From JBBRGG01 sp038240875 (GTDB lineage Bacteria > Planctomycetota > Phycisphaerae > Phycisphaerales > UBA1924), in NCBI GenBank assembly GCA_038240875.1, contig JBBRGG010000033.1, positions 1 to 19,343 on the forward strand: a stretch of 19,343 bases of DNA, given 5' to 3'. Below are positions 1-7,119 of the stretch, in pieces (position 1 is the stretch's first letter; each line of letters begins with the position of its first letter). Made by a program: the position numbers and the translations under genes. The notes under the pieces were generated by a model that was not told where the DNA came from, did not search any database, and saw nothing but the letters and a program-made list of their open reading frames with translations.

Positions 1-1226
1 GTGAGTGATTGCGAGAGATCGACGGTGCGTTGTTCGCTAGCCGGGACGCCTCGCTGAAGCGTGTCGGCCTCGGTTGCGGGGCGAGCCGTGAACCCTTCGA
101 CCTCGGCGTAGACGATCGCGCGGATCGGTCTGCCGGCAACAAAGTCGCTCGTTTGGTACGAGTCGTATCTCCCAAAGCCCATCACGCGTGTACATAGGGC
201 GACGTTCTTGAGGCCAAGTGTCGGCGCAAGGCTTGATAAGGCTTCGCGAGCCGCTCCGCTGGCGGCGACAGGGTTTTGCGCCACGCGATCGCGAGCCGCG
301 AGAATAGCGTCAAATTGTGGCTTGTTCAGGCCTCGCGTCAACACGCTGGTTGGATCATCAAGCGAAGCAAGCGTGCCGGGGCGAAGCGATTCGATCGCGG
401 CGAGCGCCAAGGCTTCGTGCATGCCACCTTTTGATTGGGTGGCTGATTCGGAAGGGTTCGCGGAAGGGTTTGCGCCAGAAATTGAAGCTGAAATTGGCGC
501 TCGCATCAAGCCGACGATCCGCGAAGAGGTATCAACAAAGATCTTGTCCTCGTCGGACATCGAAGCGACGGCTGCGGAAACTGTGGCTGTGGTTACAGTG
601 AGAGTGGGTGCAACGGGTGCGGCGAGGTTGGTAATTGCCACAACTTCTTGCGTGGGCTGGCTTTGTGAAGTGGTCGGGTTTGCGGGCGGCGTCGGCTGGG
701 GTTCGGTGAGCATCGCCGACAGACCGTTGCTGCTCGGGTCGGCGAGACTTATGGCTGGTTGAGTTTGGCTCGGTTGAGTTTGGCTCGGTGCTGAAGAGGC
801 GACTGCAACTGCTTGATTTGTAGTGGTTTGTGATTGGGTTTGTGATTGGGTTGAAGGCAAGTTTGTGCTGGCGAGCTGTCGTTGTTTCTGGGCTTGCTGG
901 GCAAAGAGCGTTTCGAGATCGAGTGCCGAACGCTGGACCAGGGCGGCGACCTGAGAATCAGTGAGTAATTCGGGCGGGCCGTTGAGAAGGACAGAGGTAT
1001 CGATGCCGTCGTCTTTAAGAAGGTTTGCAAGCCCTGTATTGACAGGCTCTTGCGAGCGAGCGTTGGCAATTGGACCACTCGACGAGCCAGTGCTTGTTGA
1101 ACAACCGCCGAGGCTCGCGGCGATGCTGAGAGCTGTGCCGACGATTGCGACCAAGTGCATACCTGAAGTGCGGGCGCACTTGCGGGCGGACGCTACGTGT
1201 AGCTGGCGAGGAACGATCAAGATCAA
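1..1226 (-). CDS. Exported lipoprotein-like protein of unknown function, C-terminus cut by window edge
   Basis: I do not recognise a named family. The frame is open from the left edge (no stop seen) to at least the ATG at 1160, and continues to a TTG at 1226 that has a perfect AGGAGG five bases upstream. With the TTG start the N-terminus has a basic stretch (ARKCARTSG), a hydrophobic core and a lipobox-like SLGGC with Cys near residue 42. With the ATG start there is no positive n-region, so I prefer TTG. After the putative lipidated Cys comes a Gln/Ser/Thr/Pro-rich linker with SQTQP repeats. A more ordered part follows, ending near the edge with ALCTRVMGFGRYDSYQTSDF and then VYAEVEGF, which looks like beta-strand material. 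Role in the envelope is inferred only from the signal. It lies 243 bases downstream of the pseudo-receiver/GAF gene on the same strand. The reading frame is sure; the start is uncertain. Confidence 0.75.
   Translation of the reverse strand, partial: MILIVPRQLHVASARKCARTSGMHLVAIVGTALSIAASLGGCSTSTGSSSGPIANARSQEPVNTGLANLLKDDGIDTSVLLNGPPELLTDSQVAALVQRSALDLETLFAQQAQKQRQLASTNLPSTQSQTQSQTTTNQAVAVASSAPSQTQPSQTQPAISLADPSSNGLSAMLTEPQPTPPANPTTSQSQPTQEVVAITNLAAPVAPTLTVTTATVSAAVASMSDEDKIFVDTSSRIVGLMRAPISASISGANPSANPSESATQSKGGMHEALALAAIESLRPGTLASLDDPTSVLTRGLNKPQFDAILAARDRVAQNPVAASGAAREALSSLAPTLGLKNVALCTRVMGFGRYDSYQTSDFVAGRPIRAIVYAEVEGFTARPATEADTLQRGVPASEQRTVDLSQSL
757..786. repeat. Two perfect 15-bp tandem units inside the lipoprotein gene
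   Basis: The unit GGTTGAGTTTGGCTC occurs at 757-771 and again at 772-786. On the coding minus strand it gives SQTQPSQTQP. A second tandem pair, GTGATTGGGTTT then GTGATTGGGTTG (12 bp), lies at 830-853 and encodes TQSQTQSQ. Both lie in the linker after the putative lipid anchor and keep the reading frame. Confidence 0.85.
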
Positions 1227-1231
1227 AGCGG

Positions 1232-1237
1232 CCTCCT
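1232..1237 (-). promoter_or_regulatory. Ribosome binding site supporting a TTG start at 1226
   Basis: The minus strand reads AGGAGG here, five bases before TTG at 1226. The alternative ATG at 1160 has no such motif upstream. A second TTG at 1220 would have an 11-base spacing. The motif therefore favours the upstream start, which also supplies a basic signal-peptide n-region. Confidence 0.5.
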
Positions 1238-1331
1238 GCCTGGCGAATGCGAGCACAATTCAAGTGCGTGGCTACCAACTCCGTTGGTATGCACATTGTG
1301 GTAAGTATCGACAGGTTGACGCTTTGTTCTT

Positions 1332-1383
1332 GGGATATGCGCGTGAGATATGCAGGCGAGATATGCAGGCGAGATGTGCAGGA
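1332..1383. repeat. 13-bp tandem repeat in the gap between the lipoprotein and GAF genes
   Basis: GAGATATGCAGGC occurs at 1345-1357 and 1358-1370, with a diverged copy (GAGATGTGCAGGA) at 1371-1383. A weaker copy may precede at 1332-1344. The period is not a multiple of three, and no gene covers it. It occupies the likely 5' leader or promoter region of the lipoprotein gene; whether it has a function cannot be told. Confidence 0.8.
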
Positions 1384-1469
1384 GGGATAGCGTGCGAGAT
1401 AAGAGTAGAGAGATTCGTAGAGGCAGCGAATGTAAGCCTGCGAGCAGAGTTACCAAGACTTTATCGCAA

Positions 1470-2885
1470 TCACGCCGCAAGATCGATGTCGTCGTCGCGG
1501 TCGTTGAACTTGTCCTCCAGCTTGTCGTTACCCTCGTCGTCGCCGGTGTTTACGTCGCCCGGGCTTGCCCACGTGTGCTTAGGAAGGTGGCGGTGGTGCG
1601 TGCGGACCACGCGCGAGAGTTGGTGTGAAAACAGTTCGGCGACCAAGCCTACTTTCGCGATGGTTTCGGGGGTAAATGGATCGCGGGCGTCGCGGAAAAT
1701 CGCCAGCACCGCAAGGCATTCATCATCTGATCGGCAAGGCGTCACGACCATCGACGCGCTGGGAAGCCAGTGGGCGTGCTCGCCCAAAAGTGCCTCGACA
1801 TGCTTTGGCGTGGGCAGGTGATGGATGCCTGGTCGGCGTTCAAAGGCGGGCGCGACAACGCCTGCGAACGTGTCGAGCATAACTTCCGCGCCGTCGCGCG
1901 GGCAGTCGTAATTTGCATACGCACCAAGCGTGAAATCACCCGCAGAGCTGGGAAGAAACACAGCGGCGTTGGTCGGGCCGGTTTTCTTGAGCATGCACTC
2001 AAGCAGCGTCCGCAACAGGCTTTCCAGCTCAAGCTCTTGGCGGAAGGTCGCAGAGAGTTCGGTCGCCAACGTGAGGCGATTGACGCGGTCGGCGGTTGAT
2101 TCATGCGCGCCCGAGCGCACGCCAAGCACGGCGAGCGAACGATCAAGCACGGCGCGGGTGGCGTCGGCGTCGTTTGCAGCGGCAGTTAGCCGGGCGCAGC
2201 GGCGTTCGAGCCTGCGCCGGGTCACGCACTGGATGCGCCAATGCCGAGCGGCATTGGCCAAACGCTCGGCGAGTTCGCGTGCGGGCGTCGCCATCGCGAG
2301 CAAGTCGCTCGCGCCCGAACGCATGACACTCAGAGCGAGTTCAAGCGAAGGACGGTCGGCGATCATCACGCTGGGGGGTGCATCAACCACGCGGCACAAA
2401 GCGCGGATGATTTCAAATCCGCCTTCGGCGCCAGCGTCGGCGTGAACGAGGGCAATGTCATGGCGGCGAGACTTAATGGCTTCGAGAAGTGCGGCACTGT
2501 CGGAGAGAGGCGAGATGCGGGTGATGCGGGCGACCTTGCCTTCAAGTCGATGAGCCAGAGCCAGGCCGGGAGCATCGGGCGCGATGAGCAAGACACGAAG
2601 AGCGCCTGCGAGGACGCTGCTAGTACGATTGGAAGAGGCAAGGCTGGATGAGTTCTGGGCGCACGAGCCTTCGGCGTGCGAGCCTTTGATTAGGTCTTGA
2701 TTGGACAGGCCGAGGTTGGCTTTGTCCGAACTAGCTACCTGCGAGTTGGTTTTGTCCGAGCTGGCTTTGTCCGAGTTGGCTTTGTCCGAGTTAGCAGCTG
2801 GAGAGGGCGCATGAGCCGAGGTTTGGCTTTCGTCAGGAGAGTTTTGGTGAGATGAGTTGGTGGAGTTTGCGTGCTTCCGTGCCAT
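1470..2885 (-). CDS. Degenerate receiver (pseudo-receiver) plus GAF domain protein
   Basis: A 471-residue cytosolic signalling-type protein. I chose the ATG at 2885 because AGGAG lies nine bases upstream; a farther in-frame ATG at 2954 lacks one. Residues about 7-75 are low-complexity with repeated (N/S)SDKA units. Residues about 95-212 follow a response-regulator receiver pattern: a VLLIAPDAP first strand, a GGFEII stretch after strand 3, and SGASDLLAMATPARELAERL at the end. The key residues look wrong: the acidic pair is APDA, the switch Thr/Ser is Ala (VMIAD), and the conserved Lys is missing. Residues about 213-265 are Arg/Ala-rich and possibly coiled coil. Residues about 268-428 resemble a GAF domain, then comes an acidic Asp-rich tail. 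There is no DNA-binding, kinase, GGDEF or other output domain. The likely role is ligand or protein sensing; partner and ligand are unknown. Confidence 0.8.
   Translation of the reverse strand: MARKHANSTNSSHQNSPDESQTSAHAPSPAANSDKANSDKASSDKTNSQVASSDKANLGLSNQDLIKGSHAEGSCAQNSSSLASSNRTSSVLAGALRVLLIAPDAPGLALAHRLEGKVARITRISPLSDSAALLEAIKSRRHDIALVHADAGAEGGFEIIRALCRVVDAPPSVMIADRPSLELALSVMRSGASDLLAMATPARELAERLANAARHWRIQCVTRRRLERRCARLTAAANDADATRAVLDRSLAVLGVRSGAHESTADRVNRLTLATELSATFRQELELESLLRTLLECMLKKTGPTNAAVFLPSSAGDFTLGAYANYDCPRDGAEVMLDTFAGVVAPAFERRPGIHHLPTPKHVEALLGEHAHWLPSASMVVTPCRSDDECLAVLAIFRDARDPFTPETIAKVGLVAELFSHQLSRVVRTHHRHLPKHTWASPGDVNTGDDEGNDKLEDKFNDRDDDIDLAA
2716..2790. repeat. 15-bp tandem repeat, about five units, in the GAF gene linker
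   Basis: Units close to TTGGCTTTGTCCGAG lie at 2716-2730, 2746-2760, 2761-2775 and 2776-2790. A strongly diverged unit lies at 2731-2745. On the coding strand they give repeated SDKA(N/S) in the N-terminal linker. The period is a multiple of three, so copy changes would leave the frame intact. Confidence 0.85.
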
Positions 2886-2894
2886 GAGAGACCG

Positions 2895-2899
2895 CTCCT
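2895..2899 (-). promoter_or_regulatory. Ribosome binding site that sets the GAF gene start at 2885
   Basis: The minus strand has AGGAG nine bases before ATG at 2885. The longer in-frame ATG at 2954 has only a poor, distant AGGA. This supports the shorter protein beginning MARKHANST. Confidence 0.55.
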
Positions 2900-3011
2900 G
2901 TGCGAGCATTGCGCGTGGGGTGCGCAAGAGATCGGGGCGGCAGCCGTGGCGCATCCTTGCGCTGACGGTGCGTCCTTGTTGGGGATCAATCGGCGCAATC
3001 GGAAGGGTTCT

Positions 3012-3287
3012 TCAGTAGAAGGATGAAGACGGATGAAGGCGGGGTGGAGGGTTCGTGGCATCGAAGTCCACTCCGAATTTTGATGCGTACGCGGGCGGGC
3101 GTTGCTTGGTCAATACATCTTCAACGATGTCGAGGAACGACTTCGATAGCACGAGACCAGATACTTTTCGCCTAGTGATGCCGAATACATTTGAGCCCCT
3201 CATAAGAATGATCAGTACGAGTAGACACAGTGGGACGCGTGTGCCACGAGAAGAGATAGGCATTCGGTGAGGCAATGCACTCGCCAT
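3012..3287 (-). CDS. Possible small membrane protein abutting the gatB stop
   Basis: A 91-codon frame whose ATG follows the gatB TAG with no intervening base, an arrangement that can give translational coupling. The predicted product has one short hydrophobic stretch (VPLCLLVLIILM, about residues 18-29) followed by a mixed charged region (FGITRRKVSGL, then FLDIVEDVLTKQRPP) and a Pro-rich end. I recognise no family. The ribosome binding site is weak (a GGGGTG inside the gatB end), and the base composition is more AT-rich than the neighbouring genes. No competing frame on the plus strand is more convincing. It may equally be a non-coding spacer after gatB. Confidence 0.3.
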   Translation of the reverse strand: MASALPHRMPISSRGTRVPLCLLVLIILMRGSNVFGITRRKVSGLVLSKSFLDIVEDVLTKQRPPAYASKFGVDFDATNPPPRLHPSSSFY

Positions 3288-4991
3288 CTACACCCCAAGT
3301 GCTTTTAGGAGTCGTTCGCGGGCGGTGGCGGCGTCGGCCTGGCCTTGGGAGCGTTTCATGACTTCGCCGACGAGCCTGCCGATGGCTTGGTGTTTGCCCG
3401 CGCGGACGTGAGCCGCGGCCTCGGGCTGTGCGGCGATTGCTTCCTCGATCCAGCGTGCAATCGCCCCCTCATCGCGCACGATCAAAAGGCCCTTTGCCTT
3501 GGCGACAGCCGTCATGCGTTCGAGCATGACCACAGGTGAGACGCGAGAAGTTACTTCTAGAGCGTTGGTCGGGCTATCGCCTGTATTTGTCAGCATCGCC
3601 GCGATTTCGGCGCTAGGAACCAGCAATGGTTCGACAGCTTGGTTGCCGATGGCGTTGGTGTGCCGCAGGTGCGCGACAGCGGCGATAGCCTCTGCGGAAA
3701 CGCCTAGTTCGCTGGAAGGCACGCCTCGTTCGTTGGCGCGTTTCTGGAGCGTTTGCAAGATCAAATTGGCACATGTACGCCCGGCGTGCGCACGATCCTG
3801 GCCCAATTCGACGGCGGCGTCGGTAGCGCAATCAAGCAGCCTTGCCGTCGCAGGGTCTTCGATCAGCGCGATGGCTTCTTTGGGGTCAAGATCAAAGTCG
3901 TTAACAAGCCGAGCAAAGCGAGATGTCGGCAATTCGGGGACGCGCGAAGTTAGTTGAGCGAGCCAGTCGGCGTCGACAACGACTGCGGGCAAGTCAGGAT
4001 CAGGGAAGTAGCGATAGTCGTTGGCGTCTTCTTTGGAGCGTTGCACGACGGTGACGCCCTTTACGTCGTCAAAGCCACGAGTAGTTTTCGCGCCCTTGCC
4101 CATGACGCGGCGATCAGCGAGGTAGCGCCTTGGTTGTTCGGCGATCTCGAATTCGATTGCGCCTTTGAGAGAGCGAAAGGAGTTGAGGTTTTTAACTTCG
4201 ACGATGGGGGTGCGGATGGTTGAGGCGTCGGCGAAGGTGAGCTCACAATTGATGTTGGGCTCGAAGCGGATGTGGCCGCGTTCGAGGACGCCTTGGGTTG
4301 CGCCAGCGTCGCGGCAGGCGGCGCGAAGAAGTCGGCAGAAGATGACGACGTCGTTGGCGTTGGTGAAGTCAGGTTGCGTGACGATTTCGAGAAGCGGGGT
4401 GCCGGCGCGGTTGTAATCGACGATGGAGTGGTCGATTGGGTGGCCGCCTGGGGCTTCGTGAAGAAGCTTGCCAGCGTCTTCTTCGAGGTGGGCACGAATG
4501 ATTCCGATGCGTGTGGTCGCGAGTTTGGCATCGGGGTTGCCGCTGGCGTCGAGGCCTGGGATGTCGAATGCGCCGTCGAAGCACAGGGGCATGTCGTACT
4601 GAGAGATTTGGTACGCCTTGGGAAGGTCAGGGTAGAAGTAGGCTTTGCGGTCCCACTTGCTGAGCTTGGCGATTTGGCAGCGAAGAAGTAAGCCGACGAT
4701 GATGGAGAGTTCAACGGCTTGACGGTTCATGACCGGGAGGGAGCCTGGGAGGGCGAGCACGGTTTCGTCGATAAGGGTGTTGGGGAGGGTGTTGAGGAGG
4801 GTGTTGGGGGGGAAGGTGGGGGACGTGTTGGATGAGCCGTCGACGGTTTGATTGACTGAGCTATTTGTTTGCGTGTAGGCATGTGCGTGGGCGCCACTTG
4901 GTGCGGCGGCGAACATCTTGCGACGCGTGGCAAGCTGGACGTGGACTTCAAGCCCGATGATGGGGCGAACCAAGACAATCGCGGTGCTCAT
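3288..4991 (-). CDS. gatB: Aspartyl/glutamyl-tRNA(Asn/Gln) amidotransferase subunit B
   Basis: GatB is the tRNA-binding and kinase-like subunit of GatCAB, which converts Glu-tRNA(Gln) and Asp-tRNA(Asn) to the amide forms using ammonia from GatA. The N-terminus has IIGLEVHVQL, then LPGSLPVMN, KWDRKAYFYPDLPKAYQISQ, HLEEDAGK, VDYNRAGTPLLEIV and DYRYFPDPDLP, all GatB signatures. The C-terminus has the YqeY-like tail (GRLVGEVMKRSQGQAD). I chose ATG at 4991 because the GatB core begins about ten residues later; the 48 residues upstream in frame overlap the preceding gene and look unlike protein. At 567 residues it is longer than the usual 475-500. Much of the excess is an insertion of roughly 30 residues near residues 36-75, rich in Asn/Thr/Ser. 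gatA and gatC are not in the window. The SGNH gene ends 79 bases upstream on the same strand. Confidence 0.97.
   Translation of the reverse strand: MSTAIVLVRPIIGLEVHVQLATRRKMFAAAPSGAHAHAYTQTNSSVNQTVDGSSNTSPTFPPNTLLNTLPNTLIDETVLALPGSLPVMNRQAVELSIIVGLLLRCQIAKLSKWDRKAYFYPDLPKAYQISQYDMPLCFDGAFDIPGLDASGNPDAKLATTRIGIIRAHLEEDAGKLLHEAPGGHPIDHSIVDYNRAGTPLLEIVTQPDFTNANDVVIFCRLLRAACRDAGATQGVLERGHIRFEPNINCELTFADASTIRTPIVEVKNLNSFRSLKGAIEFEIAEQPRRYLADRRVMGKGAKTTRGFDDVKGVTVVQRSKEDANDYRYFPDPDLPAVVVDADWLAQLTSRVPELPTSRFARLVNDFDLDPKEAIALIEDPATARLLDCATDAAVELGQDRAHAGRTCANLILQTLQKRANERGVPSSELGVSAEAIAAVAHLRHTNAIGNQAVEPLLVPSAEIAAMLTNTGDSPTNALEVTSRVSPVVMLERMTAVAKAKGLLIVRDEGAIARWIEEAIAAQPEAAAHVRAGKHQAIGRLVGEVMKRSQGQADAATARERLLKALGV
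4774..4809. repeat. 12-bp tandem repeat, three units, inside the gatB insertion
   Basis: AGGGTGTTGGGG (4774-4785), AGGGTGTTGAGG (4786-4797) and AGGGTGTTGGGG (4798-4809). On the coding strand they encode the NTLLNTLPNTL part of the GatB insertion. The in-frame period suggests the insertion grew by repeat expansion. Confidence 0.85.
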
Positions 4992-5070
4992 GCATGAGGG
5001 TACACCCGTGCGCAAAGTTGCGAAGATCTCGAAGTAAAGCGTGAAGCCGTGCGGAGTATGAAGGTTTTGG

Positions 5071-6558
5071 TTACAACCCCGCAGCGGCGCGAAGGGCGGC
5101 GATCTCGCGAGTTGAAACCTCAATGTACCCAGCAACGCTGAGGTGGTTTTGGTCGCCTGGCATGAAGTACCAGTTGTTCGCGAGCATCTCGGTGGACGTG
5201 ATCAGGCGTTCGAGGCGCACGCAGGCGCAGCGCGGGTTGGCCTGCGCCACGGCTTGGGCGGCGTCGCGATAGGAGTTCAAAGGCGGGTCGTCGGTTTCGG
5301 GCGTGATTGGGTGAGGCGGGGTGAGAACGAAGTAGAGCTCGTCAGCGGGCCAGTTGCTGATGGTCCAGATTTCGCGGAGGCGATCGATGATGGCTTGAAG
5401 GTTGTCGGCGTAAGCGGCTGGGGACCTGCCATTGGCGATGCGATTGATGCCGACGGAAGCGAGTGGTTCGTTGCGGTCGTTGAGCCCGGCGTTGATGCGG
5501 ACAATGATGCGGCGTGCGGGGGGTTGCTCGCCTTGGGCGAGAGGCACATCGGCCTGGCGATCGCGGATGATTGCGAAGTAGGCTTTGAGCTGGGCGTTGG
5601 GGGCGGCGATGAGGGTTTGCGCCATATCACGAGCAGATTGCCCTCCAAAGGCGTAAAGGGTGTTAAAGGCGACGCCATTGACGCGGTCGGGTCGTTCGAT
5701 GCGTTGGTAGTAGGCGATGAAGGGGCCATTGAGGCGTGGCTGGGCTGGATCGGTCCAGCGCATGCCAATGGGGGCGGCGCGAGCAGGATCAGCGGGCACG
5801 TTGAGGGTAAAGGACTTGATCCCAGCGCGAGGCGAGGAAGTAGTTGAGAGTGCTGGTCCGCGAGCCAGTATGGTAAAGGGGGTATCGTCGATGCGGATGA
5901 CAGGGGTGAAGGTTGAGGTTGGATGGTTAGAACCGGGCGCGGCTTCGAATGTGCCATAGACGTAGACGCATCGGAGTGGCCCGGCGACGCCCAATGGCGA
6001 ATCAGCGGTGAGGCCCATACCTGCAAGCTGTGTACCAGGGACAAAACTTTCGAAGGGAAGGTAGATGTAATTGTTGGGTAAGAGCTCGGAGGATCCGGGC
6101 ATCACCTGGTCGAGGACGGAGGGTGCGCCCTCGTATCTGAAACTGGAGTTTACGATGGATAAGACGTACGAGCGGTAGCCGACGCCGGAGCCAGCACCAC
6201 GGTTATCGCCTGGGGTTGTAAGTCCCGTGGCATAAAGGGTGAAGGAGTTGGAGAGAGCTAGTGTTATGCCATGGTCGAAGCCGTTACCTTGGAAAAGCTG
6301 GTTGGAGTCACCTAGGCCAACGAAATCGACACGGTGAATAAGAGCGTGAGAGAGAGCGGGGGCGAGCTCCATGCCATCGATGACTGAGTCGAGCGCGAGG
6401 GTGGGGGAGGTAAAGAGCGCGCATGCAAAGAGACCGATGGCAGCCTTGGTTGGGTCATTAATTAAGGTCTTGGTTGAGGCCTTGGCTTGGATGGCGGAAA
6501 GAAGTGAATGAACACGTATGTGGAACAAGGATGAAACAGAGGTGTTAATTGCGAGCAT
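5071..6558 (-). CDS. Secreted SGNH/GDSL-family hydrolase with a large insertion
   Basis: A predicted exported esterase-type enzyme of 495 residues. SGNH blocks are visible in order: VGLGDSNQLFQG (block I, nucleophile Ser about residue 85), FGGQSARD (block II Gly, about 305), AGLND (block III, Asn about 360) and GDQNHLSVAGY (block V, Asp about 469 and His about 472). A hydrophobic segment KAAIGLFACALFTSPTLALD near residues 37-57 fits a signal peptide with a long n-region. Usual SGNH enzymes have a few dozen residues between blocks I and II; here there are about 220, beta-rich by eye. I recall similar GDSNQLF proteins from planctomycetes but no established substrate. The ATG at 6558 is chosen for its AAAGGA four bases upstream; a TTG at 6576 is the only longer option. 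It is the first gene of the leftward series. Confidence 0.85.
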   Translation of the reverse strand: MLAINTSVSSLFHIRVHSLLSAIQAKASTKTLINDPTKAAIGLFACALFTSPTLALDSVIDGMELAPALSHALIHRVDFVGLGDSNQLFQGNGFDHGITLALSNSFTLYATGLTTPGDNRGAGSGVGYRSYVLSIVNSSFRYEGAPSVLDQVMPGSSELLPNNYIYLPFESFVPGTQLAGMGLTADSPLGVAGPLRCVYVYGTFEAAPGSNHPTSTFTPVIRIDDTPFTILARGPALSTTSSPRAGIKSFTLNVPADPARAAPIGMRWTDPAQPRLNGPFIAYYQRIERPDRVNGVAFNTLYAFGGQSARDMAQTLIAAPNAQLKAYFAIIRDRQADVPLAQGEQPPARRIIVRINAGLNDRNEPLASVGINRIANGRSPAAYADNLQAIIDRLREIWTISNWPADELYFVLTPPHPITPETDDPPLNSYRDAAQAVAQANPRCACVRLERLITSTEMLANNWYFMPGDQNHLSVAGYIEVSTREIAALRAAAGL

Positions 6559-6562
6559 GCGA

Positions 6563-6568
6563 TCCTTT
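6563..6568 (-). promoter_or_regulatory. Ribosome binding site of the SGNH hydrolase
   Basis: The minus strand reads AAAGGA four bases before ATG at 6558. It decides between this ATG and the upstream TTG at 6576, which has no comparable motif. Confidence 0.5.
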
Positions 6569-6612
6569 CTGGGCAATTATCGGACACGAACGCCTTAAAG
6601 AATGGGAGAAGG

Positions 6613-6639
6613 TACCTGATAGCGGCTGCATATCAGGTA
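6613..6639. promoter_or_regulatory. Perfect 9-bp inverted repeat, candidate operator or leader hairpin
   Basis: TACCTGATA (6613-6621) and TATCAGGTA (6631-6639) are exact reverse complements with a nine-base spacer. The spacing of 18 bases centre to centre is close to two helical turns, which suits a dimeric regulator. It lies 55-81 bases upstream of the SGNH hydrolase ATG, so it could alternatively form a hairpin in that mRNA leader. No known regulator motif is recognised. Confidence 0.45.
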
Positions 6640-6934
6640 TGCATGCCGGGGAGAGGTGGTCTATTGGGATGGGGGAAAGACTGATAGATTGCGGAGAAGT
6701 CGAAGAGAATCGTACTGAAAGTCAACCTTTTAAGGGCAATGTCATTGCTCGTTTTCGACGACTTGGACGCTAGCAACGCCAAGGTGATGTTGGTACACAG
6801 TGGGAAATTAAAGAAGTGGCAAGAGCGATTTTACAGTTTCTAGAAAAACACGATATGAGTCGAAACTTGGAAGGGTTGAGATGCGGATGGTCATGACCTA
6901 ATTAACACATAACCGTCAGCGATCTGTATTTTTT

Positions 6935-6964
6935 TTGACGTTGGAGCGTGTGTGTTTGGATAAA
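6935..6964 (+). promoter_or_regulatory. Possible sigma70-type promoter for the metalloprotease
   Basis: TTGACG (6935-6940) and GATAAA (6959-6964) are separated by 18 bases, following a T-run. Transcription would start near 6971 and leave a leader of about 150 bases before the ATG at 7120. The match is by eye only; a long AT-rich region can produce such pairs by chance. Confidence 0.3.
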
Positions 6965-7119
6965 GATGTTGGTTTAAGTGCTTGTGCATGGTAGCTTTGG
7001 CGAGGAATGACAGGACGACCAGGTATGAGGGTACCTTGATGGGCGTCGTTCGATGCCTTGCGTTGGTTTGATGGCAATGTGAGCGTGGTTGCTGTCGCAT
7101 TTGAAGGAGAGTCGGGCAC

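Larger units (their letters stand above)
6559..7119. other. Divergent intergenic region between SGNH hydrolase and metalloprotease
   Basis: There are 561 bases with no convincing gene. One 74-codon plus-strand frame (6549-6773) crosses the start of the SGNH gene and has no protein-like character. The region is more AT-rich than its flanks, especially 6790-6960. It contains a perfect 9-bp inverted repeat (6613-6639), a 10-bp palindrome TTTCTAGAAA (6837-6846), a possible promoter (6935-6964) and a small hairpin AGGTA/TACCT (7021-7036) in the putative leader of the protease. It should hold the promoters of both flanking genes. Confidence 0.6.

Noticed and set aside
208..762. Plus-strand frame of 184 codons
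   Set aside because: It lies opposite the lipoprotein gene, which has a signal sequence and in-frame repeats. The plus frame is composition-driven and shows no family motif.
1332..1383. Short regular repeats considered as a CRISPR array
   Set aside because: Units are adjacent 13-mers with no unique spacers, and no cas gene is present. The same holds for 12211-12264.
961..1821. Plus-strand frame of 286 codons
   Set aside because: It crosses the starts and ends of two better minus-strand genes and the 13-bp repeat. The product is Ser/Arg-rich with no recognisable domain.
4900..5135. Longer gatB start at 5135
   Set aside because: The extra 48 residues overlap the end of the SGNH gene and have no GatB similarity; the family core begins just after ATG 4991.
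5143..5847. Plus-strand frame of 234 codons
   Set aside because: It is antisense to the SGNH hydrolase, whose catalytic blocks lie on the other strand; Gly/Val/Asp-rich shadow.
7007..7040. Short upstream frame and small hairpin in the protease leader considered as a riboswitch or attenuator
   Set aside because: About ten codons without a proper ribosome site and a 5-bp stem. No riboswitch class pattern is seen.
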